NCBI GenBank assembly: GCA_001643675.2
Contig: LSRY02000013.1
Span: 932,501 to 996,500 of the forward strand
DNA: 64,000 nucleotides
Direction of reading: 5' to 3'
From: Monocercomonoides exilis
Taxonomy: Eukaryota > Preaxostyla > Oxymonadida > Polymastigidae
Below the pieces are notes generated by a model. It did no database searches, was not told the DNA's origin, and saw only the letters and a list, made by a program, of their open reading frames with translations. The first letter of the stretch is position 1. Each line of letters opens with the position of its first letter. Made by a program: the position numbers and the translations under genes. Below, piece after piece: positions 19,801 to 28,876 of this stretch.

Positions 19801-22439
19801 AGATTGACAACACTGTTCTTCTTTGCTTGAGCATTTGCCTCACCAAAATCGCAGCTGGAAACAGTTATCTCCCCTGCTGATTGAGTGAACAATGCTTCCA
19901 CAGCAGAAGGAGTGCCTTCTCTTGGAAGATTAAAAATAAGATTGTCAAATGCGACAGAATCAGAAGCAGAAGCAGATGCAGTGTTGCATGTAAATCCAGA
20001 GTTAATAGCGACTTCAACAGAAGATTTTGAAGAAGAAGAAGAAGAAGATTGGAAAGAAAATGATTTTCCGCTCAAATCAACAACTGCATTCACAGAAAGT
20101 TTAGAAACAATTTTGACAATATTAACATTTTCGCTGAGGCGAGTCATTGCCTTCAGAAGAGTTGAACAGGGCCATTGAGAATAACCACATGCATCGTCTT
20201 CATCTTCATTGACGCCACTTGACGAATCAACAAACACAGAATTGTTGGTAAGTGAAAAGAAAAATGGATACAGAGAGAATTCATCGCTTGACCCAGAAGG
20301 AGAAGATGTTTCACTGCCATAAAATGCATTCAGCGACATTTCAAGTTTTGTTGTATCAGTCCAATCCCAATCGGTTATGTAATTCTTCAATTGATCATAT
20401 AGAATATACATATCTGTCCCCTTTGCTGCTTTGTTATCTGAGAAAATCAGTTGAGTCAATTTGATAGCATTTGCACCGTTTTCTGAAGAGTCTGTAAGCG
20501 ACAGATAGACAGCGCCTCCTCTGCCATTGGCTTCTGATGCTTTGCAAGAAGAGAAAGTGGAGTTGTGAATTGTCAAAAAGGGAGAAGAAGAAGATGATGA
20601 TGATGGAATTGTGATAGAAAGTGCTCCTCCATTCAAAGAAGAGGAAGAAGAAATGGTTGAATATGTGCAGCCTTCAATGGAAACAGAATTAGCTGCATTG
20701 ATTGCAATAAAAGGAGAATTCGATGCATCGTTTGAAACTTCTATGCCAGCATTTAAAGACGAAGAAGAAGAAGATGTGCTTGAAAAGAATGAAGATTTTC
20801 TTATAACAGAAGAATATGAAGAAGACGATGAAGAAGAGAAAAATGAAGTCATTGAATTCTTCATTGCACTGCTTCCTATTTGAATTGACACGTTTTCAAA
20901 CTTACAATTTTTCATTGAAAAAGTTTGCGTTCCACTTTCACAGCAAATGAAAGACGATTTTTTGAGAATTTTCTCTGCAAAATCGAACTCAATATTTGTC
21001 AGTGCAAGTTGTCCTGTTGTTGTTTTGATGAAAGTATTTGAGCTCCAATCTATTCCTGTCACAGTCACTTTGTTTAATGAAAGCTTTCCTCCATTTCCAC
21101 TTTCGCCCTTGTGGAGCAGGTAAAACAAGGCGTCGGAAAAAGTCGTCGAAGAAGCTGTAGATTCAAAGTCGAAATTACATAATTCAAATGAAAGAGATCC
21201 CAATGAAATCGAAGCAAAAGAAGATATTTGAGTTACGCTGGCTTCCCATTTAAATATTAAGTTTGAAAATGTCAGCAACTTATTTGCTTCTACTCCCTCA
21301 TCGTTTGCAAGCGAACCTGTTCCGGATATCTTCACATATGTTTCAATGGTATTTTCAGATGGACAAATCTCTGCTTTTCTCCCGCAAATCTTCCATTCTT
21401 CAGTCAAGTCAACTGATTTAATCACAAATACATAATCATCTTCACTTAAAGCAGAAACTGCTCTATTTAAAGTTTTCTTTGGATTTTCTTCTGAGCCATC
21501 ATTTGCATCGTTTCCTGAGGCATTAACATAAACAGCAACGATGCATTCTTTTGAAGAAGGGATCTCAGAAACAGAGAAAGAAGAATCAATAATGTCATCA
21601 TAATCGGTAAAGAGAATACTTTTTGGATTGTCTGTAACTCCTTTCAAGGAAGCAAAATTTTCAACAGTGATAGGATATTTTTCTCTATTCCAGTTTGTTA
21701 TATACAAGCAGTGCCCTCCTCTCTGAGAATTTGTTGAGCAGGCGTCAAATGTCAAACATTTCAATATAAATTGATTTTCAAATGCATTGCCGGACCTTAA
21801 ATAAATAGCGCCTCCTTCTTTTTTGGAAGTGCATTCAGAAAACCAACATCCAGTAATTGTTAATTTTCCATTACCAACGCTTCCAGAAATTGCACCTCCG
21901 CTGCATGCTGATGATTTGCAATTCGTGAAATTGCATTGAGTAATATCAAATGTAGAGCCAGTGATTCCAAGATCAAAGTTAATAACAGAACCATCTGACA
22001 ATCTAGATGTTTCAGAAAATTTCGTGTTTTCAATAACAACTTTGCGAGTACCTTTCAGTTCAATGAGAGGATTATCAGAAATCATAGTGATTTTGTAAAA
22101 TTTACAATCTTGTATCGCTATATTTCCATTTTGTCCAACGATAAATCTATTGCTTTGATTGATATTTGTCCATGAACAATTTATAATTGTAAATGAATGA
22201 AATTGATCCATAACTTCAATTAACACCCTTTTTCCACTAATATTTTCATAGTTTTTATTCTGTGCGCTCACTGAATTGCCAGCATTAGGTATTACTGGCC
22301 AATTATCCCAGTAATCGTTGTTTGCTCTTTTGACGCTTTTAGAACTCTGAAATCCAGATTTTAGTTGCTGCTCATATGAGTTTGTGCAGGTGAAAAAAGA
22401 AAAGAATAAAATAATCTTGCCTATGGAGGAAAAGAACAT
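13815..22439 (-). CDS. Giant beta-helix type I membrane protein with kinase-like C-terminus (copy 1)
   Basis: ATG 22439 gives 2874 aa with an N-terminal hydrophobic signal segment (GKIILFFSFFTCTNSYEQ). A long extracellular part follows, made of Ser/Thr/Asn-rich parallel beta-helix repeats. Marks are GGAI/GGAL/GRGGAVYL/GRGGGLYL motifs followed by F..N.A..G.D[F/M/I] motifs, and five module joins of the form V..SS/G...CG....PC.T...A (one as VYVNASGNDANDGSEENPKKT). There are many N-x-S/T sites. One membrane span lies at about 2530-2557 (WMYACIACAVFLVLF...), then a charged coil, the motif MPSTLLEGMTSQIPLL, an acidic/Pro linker and a kinase-like domain (about 2680-2874). The RWKAPE block and the C-lobe (VFTLGLTLYEMIAGEEPL ... 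WADEPNDRP) are clear; no glycine loop, HRD or DFG is seen. The role is inferred as surface adhesin or receptor. An AG at the ATAG/GC before GKII suggests an alternative spliced first exon. Confidence 0.85.
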   Translation of the reverse strand: MFFSSIGKIILFFSFFTCTNSYEQQLKSGFQSSKSVKRANNDYWDNWPVIPNAGNSVSAQNKNYENISGKRVLIEVMDQFHSFTIINCSWTNINQSNRFIVGQNGNIAIQDCKFYKITMISDNPLIELKGTRKVVIENTKFSETSRLSDGSVINFDLGITGSTFDITQCNFTNCKSSACSGGAISGSVGNGKLTITGCWFSECTSKKEGGAIYLRSGNAFENQFILKCLTFDACSTNSQRGGHCLYITNWNREKYPITVENFASLKGVTDNPKSILFTDYDDIIDSSFSVSEIPSSKECIVAVYVNASGNDANDGSEENPKKTLNRAVSALSEDDYVFVIKSVDLTEEWKICGRKAEICPSENTIETYVKISGTGSLANDEGVEANKLLTFSNLIFKWEASVTQISSFASISLGSLSFELCNFDFESTASSTTFSDALFYLLHKGESGNGGKLSLNKVTVTGIDWSSNTFIKTTTGQLALTNIEFDFAEKILKKSSFICCESGTQTFSMKNCKFENVSIQIGSSAMKNSMTSFFSSSSSSSYSSVIRKSSFFSSTSSSSSSLNAGIEVSNDASNSPFIAINAANSVSIEGCTYSTISSSSSLNGGALSITIPSSSSSSSPFLTIHNSTFSSCKASEANGRGGAVYLSLTDSSENGANAIKLTQLIFSDNKAAKGTDMYILYDQLKNYITDWDWTDTTKLEMSLNAFYGSETSSPSGSSDEFSLYPFFFSLTNNSVFVDSSSGVNEDEDDACGYSQWPCSTLLKAMTRLSENVNIVKIVSKLSVNAVVDLSGKSFSFQSSSSSSSKSSVEVAINSGFTCNTASASASDSVAFDNLIFNLPREGTPSAVEALFTQSAGEITVSSCDFGEANAQAKKNSVVNLAVLTGGIFTLQQTNIQSISFSSAQEGGVIQISSNAELKIDRSSFSSVVLGSDVLISSNECKSLSIEGSTFNDISSTSSNGTVGFVKMAQGNAFSVKSSSFSKCSGSSGTASASLYLQLDNSIDPSSLTGSPLHVEKLTFTKAYGQTGEKETFIFVDASYLKSVVSSSSFVFDSLPTDLNAMMGRERSTTNEKLDIPLLVYLWSNFTSTGFVGNGNGGDFSGCGFSEAPCKTINHILKLRFNAFTADNSVVKVKASSSVEKPLHLSSSDVKLSLESSEGESTVSITDTDASNSKQCFFSVAMDFSISKITLSIPENLNASRASLFDCSAQTLSFQNSKIALAQSVTNINYDVIVVEGAGCLNVDHLSMNNVYPASGKHFIAYRTTDESSVFGVISFLTGSFTTNSGASEIILVEGKSKCEIKNVTLSQIENGDNSVIKVTSSKSLTINNNTFKQCKVNSANGGAILIEESKATDFSSEITVNNCVFDECDTLNTDGKGGAIYARPVASTKLIISSCSFKSCQAPADPPMIGYGGGIYLDLAANSNNFVITSPTFGEGDKVNVASFGKDLFASSASLKDSITEQTLPFAKQISIENVDSMRGFDGSDKANAIPLAYFFHSYGDAPYVGEDGVDVIVCGFTTYPCKTVQRALGKIESAEKKQVFVMEGAKIEGELTIEDIEHLIIGNDVSQQADPVPTKKKLITANGGTNTKGLINVKVKCAFEFISLNIPASFGYHTSLIELSVSESNLILNNDDFVFSGECNTLIIKALQGSVSITNCDLINQNLKSSILEISSFAVSGTIDNFKVDGITLSNSPLIALSPAYSASASASASDTQFSVENNRRTNDECIVRIANSNFTNIELSQNAGGCVISPNPQSNFEAINCIINETRFSTCASSSDKGGAILFNHPAPDGSLRIEECSFTRCSASLNGRGGGLYLDCVQNQNPDEAKSPAINFRMKLANFSMNDAFYGKDFFIFCDNINEQVTNELFSLDYSQATFEDDKAFCGTDASQMDINLLSLIRFYRSEQIFVSSSASEDNSICGRENIPCWSVSEGTKHVDEGYARFLWILDEADVGGETVMDDLTVRSRLKENCKINLIKEYANISADSSLIQTSDDVFITLCDFAFGSAFQSKHVSVFNQINGTTSIAQCTFTGEDETATIHSALFGVQKGRLDILKTSISLLTVGGSLIRTGQEGNALLSNSTVTDINANNGILDGKQGNASLERVNITNCNSNFSIFVFSSQSCASLLKVKISTTEIKDGAIILINTDKNPDIVSSNSSFSVLQLPNEEAINHVLTINTLTVEHVKRITNGACVISASGESTLLSSTPSSSSPYSSLSASTLFTLQLTNCSFIDCCSPSSKGSIASFFSCTDIQLHDCLFDGSTVTETSSNMKAAVNDDKYRQMTNVQLDEPEICTWQGSLLHLDQSSAAIEMTTFANSAKGGLSITSSNATLSSCRFEGNKPNIYGFESVNRNIRCVGKKSLLNIESVVSSGDEENEATSSLWILNEGCKLSGAVADRQSPFFIPSLKRATNKTVGDNRVITVSGSLLIPCDLSLRIIYDHSSSSEIVKHEFSSFVSETEAIATVPEAEIAEKGDKSVMSIQLVFNEKNGRNPSYSAILMLQNLSKDDSSSSNDIISQSDSGGNSAWMYACIACAVFLVLFVIMTVILIVFLRKSSTRSEEKMMEMKEDIQNLEEKLTRNNKEKDGRFQNEEMPSTLLEGMTSQIPLLVEEELEELPPPPELEGFSGDESDSPEHLDQSFASTVESVKHSALARQIKMLSTKKPFRERQISDAQTLHSIIHSVQGDLTLGTRSMDVVDEKETVLAIAKLFAHLLKTGDERGNMMAANLCPFTIFIKKREEGENEVLVMAEEIEDEMIKNSMKRWKAPEENIGNANEESERETDRIEKSVVFTLGLTLYEMIAGEEPLSECDTEEAQEMMRDGVRPLTEGIEGEELVELMEKMWADEPNDRPFLDEVIRSLTSLRQNREDEN

Positions 22440-23565
22440 AAATAAAAAAGAAAAGCATTTGTATTGGTTATCATGATCAATAATCACAAAATATAATCAA
22501 TCATCAAATATTTTTTTTTATTCAAAAAATAATAACATGTATTCAAGGCGCAACTTTTTTTCCATCAAATACAGCACGATTATTATTCATCTTTATCGAT
22601 ATAAATCATTTATTTTTGTGATGAAAAATCACATACGCATTTCAAAGCACAAAAAATAATTTATTTTATATAAAATTTGAAGTTCTTGTTTGAGCATTTA
22701 TATGAACTTCAATTTTGTATGTATTTTATGTCTTATTCTTTATTTTTTGATATGATTTCGAAAAATGAACATTCAAACATCCATCTTTTATTATTTATTC
22801 TGAAAAATTGTTTGTTCAATACGAATTGAATCTTCAATGCAGATACTTGAATACGACGGTCATCACTTCATTTTGACATGAAATAATTTTCCTTCTCTAT
22901 ATGTTTAATATTTTATTCATTTCATGCATGTGCCCAACTAAAATGCTTTGTATTTTTCAAACTTTGTGATATTTTTTTTTCAAATAATTGTCTTTTCTTC
23001 GAAAAAAAATACAAAATGTTAAAAGATATCTTTTCATCCCTTAATTGTTCATTAAATAAATAAAAAAGAATTTATTTTCATTTCCTGTTCTATTGAAATA
23101 CAAAGGGAAAATCAAATCTTGCTTCTTCCATCACACAAACAAATTTAGAATCATTTTCAGATCTCTTTGAGATGTTAAATTTCTCTACGAAAAGATTGTC
23201 ACATTTATGTAATTTTACTGGTTCTTGGGCTTTGTGAATGTTTTAAATAATATATCTTCATTTCAAACAAGAACAAATAAAAATGCATTTATTAATTTGT
23301 TTGCTTTCATATATAAATTGCTGTATTTCCCTCAAAGATGCTTTTCAGAATATCATCTCGCTCTTTTCCAAAATTAATACACCACCATCATCACCGTATA
23401 TACTTACAGAAAATAATAATTCTAATTCTGCAGGACAGATTCATTCAGTGAACTCTCATTTTGCAAATTGATATTACTGTTCAAAGATTATAACTCGATC
23501 GTTAAATCCATTACAAATAAAGAAAAAAGGATCGAGCGTTGTTTCTCTTCATTGTCCTTGCCAGA
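22440..23565. promoter_or_regulatory. Divergent intergenic region
   Basis: 1.1 kb of AT-rich DNA between beta-helix copy 1 (-) and family member A (+). It must hold both promoters. A 62-codon frame with a hydrophobic start at 23283-23471 lies here but has no support. No repeats or RNA genes are seen. Confidence 0.4.
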
Positions 23566-25110
23566 ATGTCAACACAAGATGAAACGGTATGAGTGCATTT
23601 GTTTTTATTCCTATTTTGCATTTTTATTTTTCATCTATTTCATATATCCAAACTTGTTCCCATTCAATGTAAATGGCAAAACGGCATTGTTTTTTGAAAA
23701 TAATGCATTTCAAAAATCCAGACGAAAAAGGTTGTAAAAAAATTCAATGGTGTGCAATTTGTTGTTGCATATGAAATCTTGTTAATTGCGGCCTTTCCTA
23801 ATTTTTTTGAAGAAATATTAAAAGAACTTGAACATTGCGATGAAGACGAGCAGAAAAAGAAAATCGAAGAAATGAACAAAATGACTGGGGAAATGAATGA
23901 AGAAGAATTCAAATCCGTTTTCACTGCAAGAATGTTCAATAAAATTAATGAAATAATAAAAGTTAAAAAATTGACTATAGAAAATTTGATTTTACTATTG
24001 AAGCGCATTAGTTATTTCAAAATGCTTGCGTTCATCTCTACTCAAAGTTTTAACTATTCTTTGTTGTGCAAAAAACTCAAGGCGTTAATAATTGATGAAG
24101 ACAAGAAAAAAGAAAGAATGAATGAAAAATATTTTATTGATCTTTGTGAATGCTATATTTCCCTAAGTTACAACTTCCCCCCTGAATTACTTTCAATATG
24201 TATTCCTTGCCTTTTGAAAGTTGCGTTGAATAAGGAGGAAAACGAGGAAACACAAAATGAAGTAGAAATGGCGTTGCTGGCTTTGAGTAATATTATATAT
24301 AGTGTATGAACATTTCTATTACGCATTTGATAATATTATTTTCTTTTCTTTTCTTTTCGTTTATAGAAAGTGGCAAAAGAGCTGTATATAAAGGAAATAG
24401 TAGAAATCATGAAATATCATCAGGAACATCGCAACCTGACACATCTTGCGTATCAATCAGCTTGGCATTTTTTGATTAACCGATTTAGGCAAGATAAAAG
24501 TTTGGAAGATGTAATTGTCAATGAGCTGCATTTTGCGAGAGAAACAGCAGGAGAGTTGAATGGGCTGTCGAAATGTGTTGATTGGAAGAGAGAAAAAGAA
24601 GAGGAAAAGGCGGTTGTGTTGATGGAATGGCTCAAAGCATTAGATATTTGTTTTATCTATTTTCGATCGAGGAATGAAGTATTTATTCTGCTTACCAACT
24701 GTATTGTAAAGTTGTTTCGAGCAGCGAAGGATAAACATAGAAAAATTAGTACATATTGCATTTATTTGTTTAAAGTTGCAGCGGAATTCGGTGCTTTTCA
24801 AATAAGTCATTTGTTGAATGGAGGGGCGGTTGATGCTGTTTTGGAGGAGATTCATGAGCCAACGTTGAATGATGGAATAGTAGGTAAAATGTTGTTATTC
24901 TTTATGAATATTTCAAAGAAATTAAAAAAAGAAGGAGGTGACGAAATGGATATGAAAGAAAGGAAAATGATGAAAATGGACATATTTGAAAAGGCTGAAG
25001 AAGAAGGATATGAAGATGCCATTGCAGGTTTTCATAAAACAATTAATTTTCTTAACAATAAGTTTCATTTTAAATCATTAAATATTGCTGATTATTTTAT
25101 GAATATTTGA
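23566..25110 (+). CDS. 430-residue helical family, member A (intact), four exons
   Basis: Predicted exons are 23566-23586, 23722-23749, 23813-24303 and 24367-25110, about 427 aa. The third splice (63-nt intron 23750-23812) is inferred from the phase-1 intron at the same site in members B and C; the intron itself is open in frame, so retention would still give a protein. I do not recognise the family. Conserved blocks across the copies here are: KKIEEMNKMTGEMNEEEF, ICIPCLLKVALNKEENEETQ, Y[H/Q]..H.NLTHLAYQSAW.FL, VNELHFARET..EL, VDWK, and near the end EKAEEEGYEDAIAGFH. It is predicted soluble, helical and highly charged, with no signal peptide or membrane span. An ARM/HEAT-like scaffold is possible. 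It is divergent from beta-helix copy 1. Confidence 0.8.
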
Positions 25111-25787
<677 letters not shown>

Positions 25788-26781
25788 AAATAGGGTCAGA
25801 TTTTTATTAGTACCCCGTTTTTTATTAGATCCTAAATTTTTTTTTTCTTGTATTGCTTCATACAGAAGCTTGTATTCAATGAGAATAATTTTAAAACAAA
25901 TAATATATTATTATAAGGTTGAATGCTTAATATTTTTGAAAATTTATTCTTTAAAAAAAAGATCTGAATTTTTTAAGTTTTATTTTTTGATCAATGTTTT
26001 GCTCGTGTTTCCACGAGTTTTTGAAACTGAGTGTTTTCCTTGTTGGCATTGTGTTTAAACTTTCCTTTTTAACATTTTTGGTTATTTTATAACTTGAGAA
26101 ACTCTTTTTTTTCAATTGTTTTCACACATCACCTTTTTTTCGTAAAACGAAAATATCAACATAGGAAATTATTATTAACAAGATTGCTTTTTTTTCAATG
26201 ATGTATTATTTTATGTATTATCATATACTTAAGCTTTCTTTGTGTATTTCATGTGTATTAAAAGAAAAATGAGAAAAACAAATTATTAACTTTTTCCAAT
26301 TCTGATATTAATACTTTTTAATGAGAATTTTCATAACTTTTATTATTTGAAACACTAATTTATATACTTAACGCGCATGATAATTTTAATAAATAACAAC
26401 TTATTCGTTAAAAATTTAAGTTTTACGAAAAAAATGTGATGTGTGAAAACAATTGAAAAAAAAGAGTTTCTCAAGTTATAAAATAACCAAAAATGTTAAA
26501 AAGGAAAGTTTAAACACAATGCCAACAAGGAAAACACTCAGTTTCAAAAACTCGTGGAAACACGAGCAAAACATTGATCAAAAAATAAAACTTAAAAAAT
26601 TCAGATCTTTTTTTTAAAGAATAAATTTTCAAAAATATTAAGCATACAACCTTATAATAATATATTATTTGTTTTAAAATTATTCTCATTGAATACAAGC
26701 TTCTGTATGAAGCAATACAAGAAAAAAAAAATTTAGGATCTAATAAAAAACGGGGTACTAATAAAAATCTGACCCTATTTT
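25788..26781. mobile_element. Long-inverted-repeat MITE-like element (element 1)
   Basis: Two near-identical arms of about 361 bp in opposite orientation (25788-26148 and 26420-26781) surround about 270 bp of AT-rich DNA. The arms differ by only a few bases (for example GTTGAATGC against GTTGTATGC). The outer ends read GGGTCAGATTTTTATTAG and are bordered by TA on both sides, as expected for insertion into a TA target. No transposase frame is visible, so the element should be non-autonomous. A sister with the same GGGTCA terminus lies at 58569-59576. Foldback or mariner-like MITE is the best description; the superfamily is inferred only from the TA duplication. Confidence 0.85.
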
Positions 26782-28301
26782 TTCGCTTTGACCAATAACA
26801 AAAAACAAAAAAATGAAATTTTTTGTTTTGGGAAAATGAAGACAGGGAAAAAATTATTAGGAAAAAAAGAATTTTAATTGAAAAAATAGAAAAAGGAAAA
26901 AGGAAAAAAAAAAAGCTTTAATTATGATTTCGTTGTTGTTTTTGGAAATATCGAAAAATTCACTTGTCAATGATTTTTCACAAAATTTTTCACAAAAATG
27001 AAAAAAATGTACGAGAATTCTTTGAGAGGTAAAAATTATGTTTTGAAACGATCCTTTGGTGTAATTGCAGAAATACGGGTGAAAATTTTTGAAATCAAAC
27101 ATTTTTTTGAGGGCAAATTTCAACAAAGTTTCTGAACATTTGATTATCAGTTCTTGTTGTATTGCGCAATGCATTGCAGTTGTCGCAGATGCTATCATTG
27201 GAAATGCAAAAAAGATAATGAACTATTTCACAAAAGTTGAAAAATTTATTGGAACGCTTCATCTTTTATCTTTTAAATATTTTTACTGATGCCATCGAAA
27301 AAAAAAAAAAAAATTACAACAATAATCACCCAATTAATGCTGCTTGTACCGACAATTTTCAACAATATTTCCGCCTTCTATAATTCGAATTCGAAAAAAA
27401 ATTCAATTTGGGTGTTCTTTTATAACTGGAACTTGAAATAAAATTTGCCGAATGAATTCAGAAAATTTCAAGATATCATTATACCAAATTAATAAATCTC
27501 ACTCAAATAAAAATTGTTAATAAAAAATAAAAAAAAAAAAAAAAATTAAAATCAAATTTTCGAAGTTTTTTTTTTCAATTTTTTAAAACCATCACACTAA
27601 TGATAATTTTTTAGAATATTAATATGTTTTTTTGAATGTCCCAATGGAAAGAACGTATTTTCAATCGCACTCTTTGAATAGCCAAAGACAAGAATTATTT
27701 CTGCAATCATTTTTTTGTTTATTTTGTGAAAATGAAAATATAAACATCATTTTTAAATATAAAAAAGTATTTCTTTCCTTTTTGAAAATACATCATATAA
27801 AGTTATTTTTCTTTTTTTTTCAAGAATAAAAATGAAAGTTTTTTTTTAAAAATACATTACTTGAGAATTATTAATTAACTAAGAAATCTGATGAGATATT
27901 AATAATAATAATTTCTTCGAAAAAATACAAGTTATTCATTTCAGAAAACAAAAGGATTTCATTTCAAAATTGTATTATTCTTTTTCGAAATCTTATAAGA
28001 TATTTCTGATATCAAATATTTATTAATAGAATATGAGCAATTTTTCGCGCAAAAAATTAATAAATTAAAAAAATAACGTTAACATAAAGATAGATGAGAG
28101 AAAAATAAATAAACTCATAAAAAGAACAATTTTTTTTCAGTTAAGCAGATTTAATCCTAATCAAAATGATTGAAAAAAAAAAAAAAAAAGAACAAGAAAA
28201 AGACAAATATTTGAAAAAAAAATATTGTTTAAATTAATGTTGAATATAGTTAATAAAATAGTACTTTTAAATTTCTAATATTTTTTCTTGAAAACCAACC
28301 T
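26782..28301. other. Gene-free AT-rich stretch
   Basis: About 1.5 kb of very AT-rich DNA with A- and T-runs (27299-27312, 27529-27545, 28174-28190). Short frames have no similarity that I recognise. No RNA gene is seen before the tRNA at 28302. Confidence 0.4.
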
Positions 28302-28374
28302 GCCTCAATGGCTTAGTTGGCAGAGCGCTTGCCTAGTAAGCAAGAGGTCCGGAGTTCGATTCTCCGTTGAGGCT
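28302..28374 (+). tRNA. tRNA-Thr (anticodon AGT)
   Basis: A full cloverleaf can be drawn by eye: acceptor GCCTCAA with TTGAGGC, D-arm GCTT/GAGC, anticodon stem CTTGC/GCAAG with loop CTAGTAA (anticodon AGT), variable AGGTC, T-arm CGGAG/CTCCG with TTCGATT, and discriminator T. A-box (TGGCTTAGTTGG) and B-box (AGTTCGATTC) internal promoters are present. No intron and no encoded CCA. T residues lie just downstream (TTTATTTTT) as a pol III stop. Confidence 0.96.
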
Positions 28375-28876
28375 TTATTTTTCTAACTATTAAAGTGTTT
28401 TTTTAAACATCCATTTGAAAGAAAGAAAGTAATTGAAAAGTGTTATAGTGTGTATTTTTATACATTCCATACAAGAAAGCAACCAATTGTGTAATTTAAA
28501 GTGAAAAATTCTCGATATATCAATTGTTTGATGTTGCCTACCGAAATAGATAAGAGATATTTAAAAATATAATTGAAAATGTTATCATTTATATATGTGA
28601 ATTGATGTCTTAAAACCAGAAGCATTATTGAAAGAGATGTCCTTTTCGAATTTCATTTTATAGACAATGATCTCTTTTTTTAACACATGATAATTTTCTT
28701 ATTATGAACGAGAATGCTTTTTTGATGGATGCACCCAATGAAAGTTACAGTAAATTACAAATAAATAATATTTTTATGTAGAAAGAAAAAAATTTAAATC
28801 AGAGACTTTTCATGAATGATGAAAAAATTAATTTATTGAAAACAAACAATAAAAAAATGTTTGTATTTAGAAGTCA
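28375..28876. other. Gene-free stretch after tRNA-Thr
   Basis: AT-rich spacer between the tRNA and the stop codon of the long Ser/Glu-rich gene. Nothing recognisable. Confidence 0.4.

Noticed and set aside
23283-23471. Small frame with a secretory-looking start upstream of member A
   Set aside because: No splice partner, no homologue at the equivalent place before B or C, and AT-rich context gives such frames by chance.
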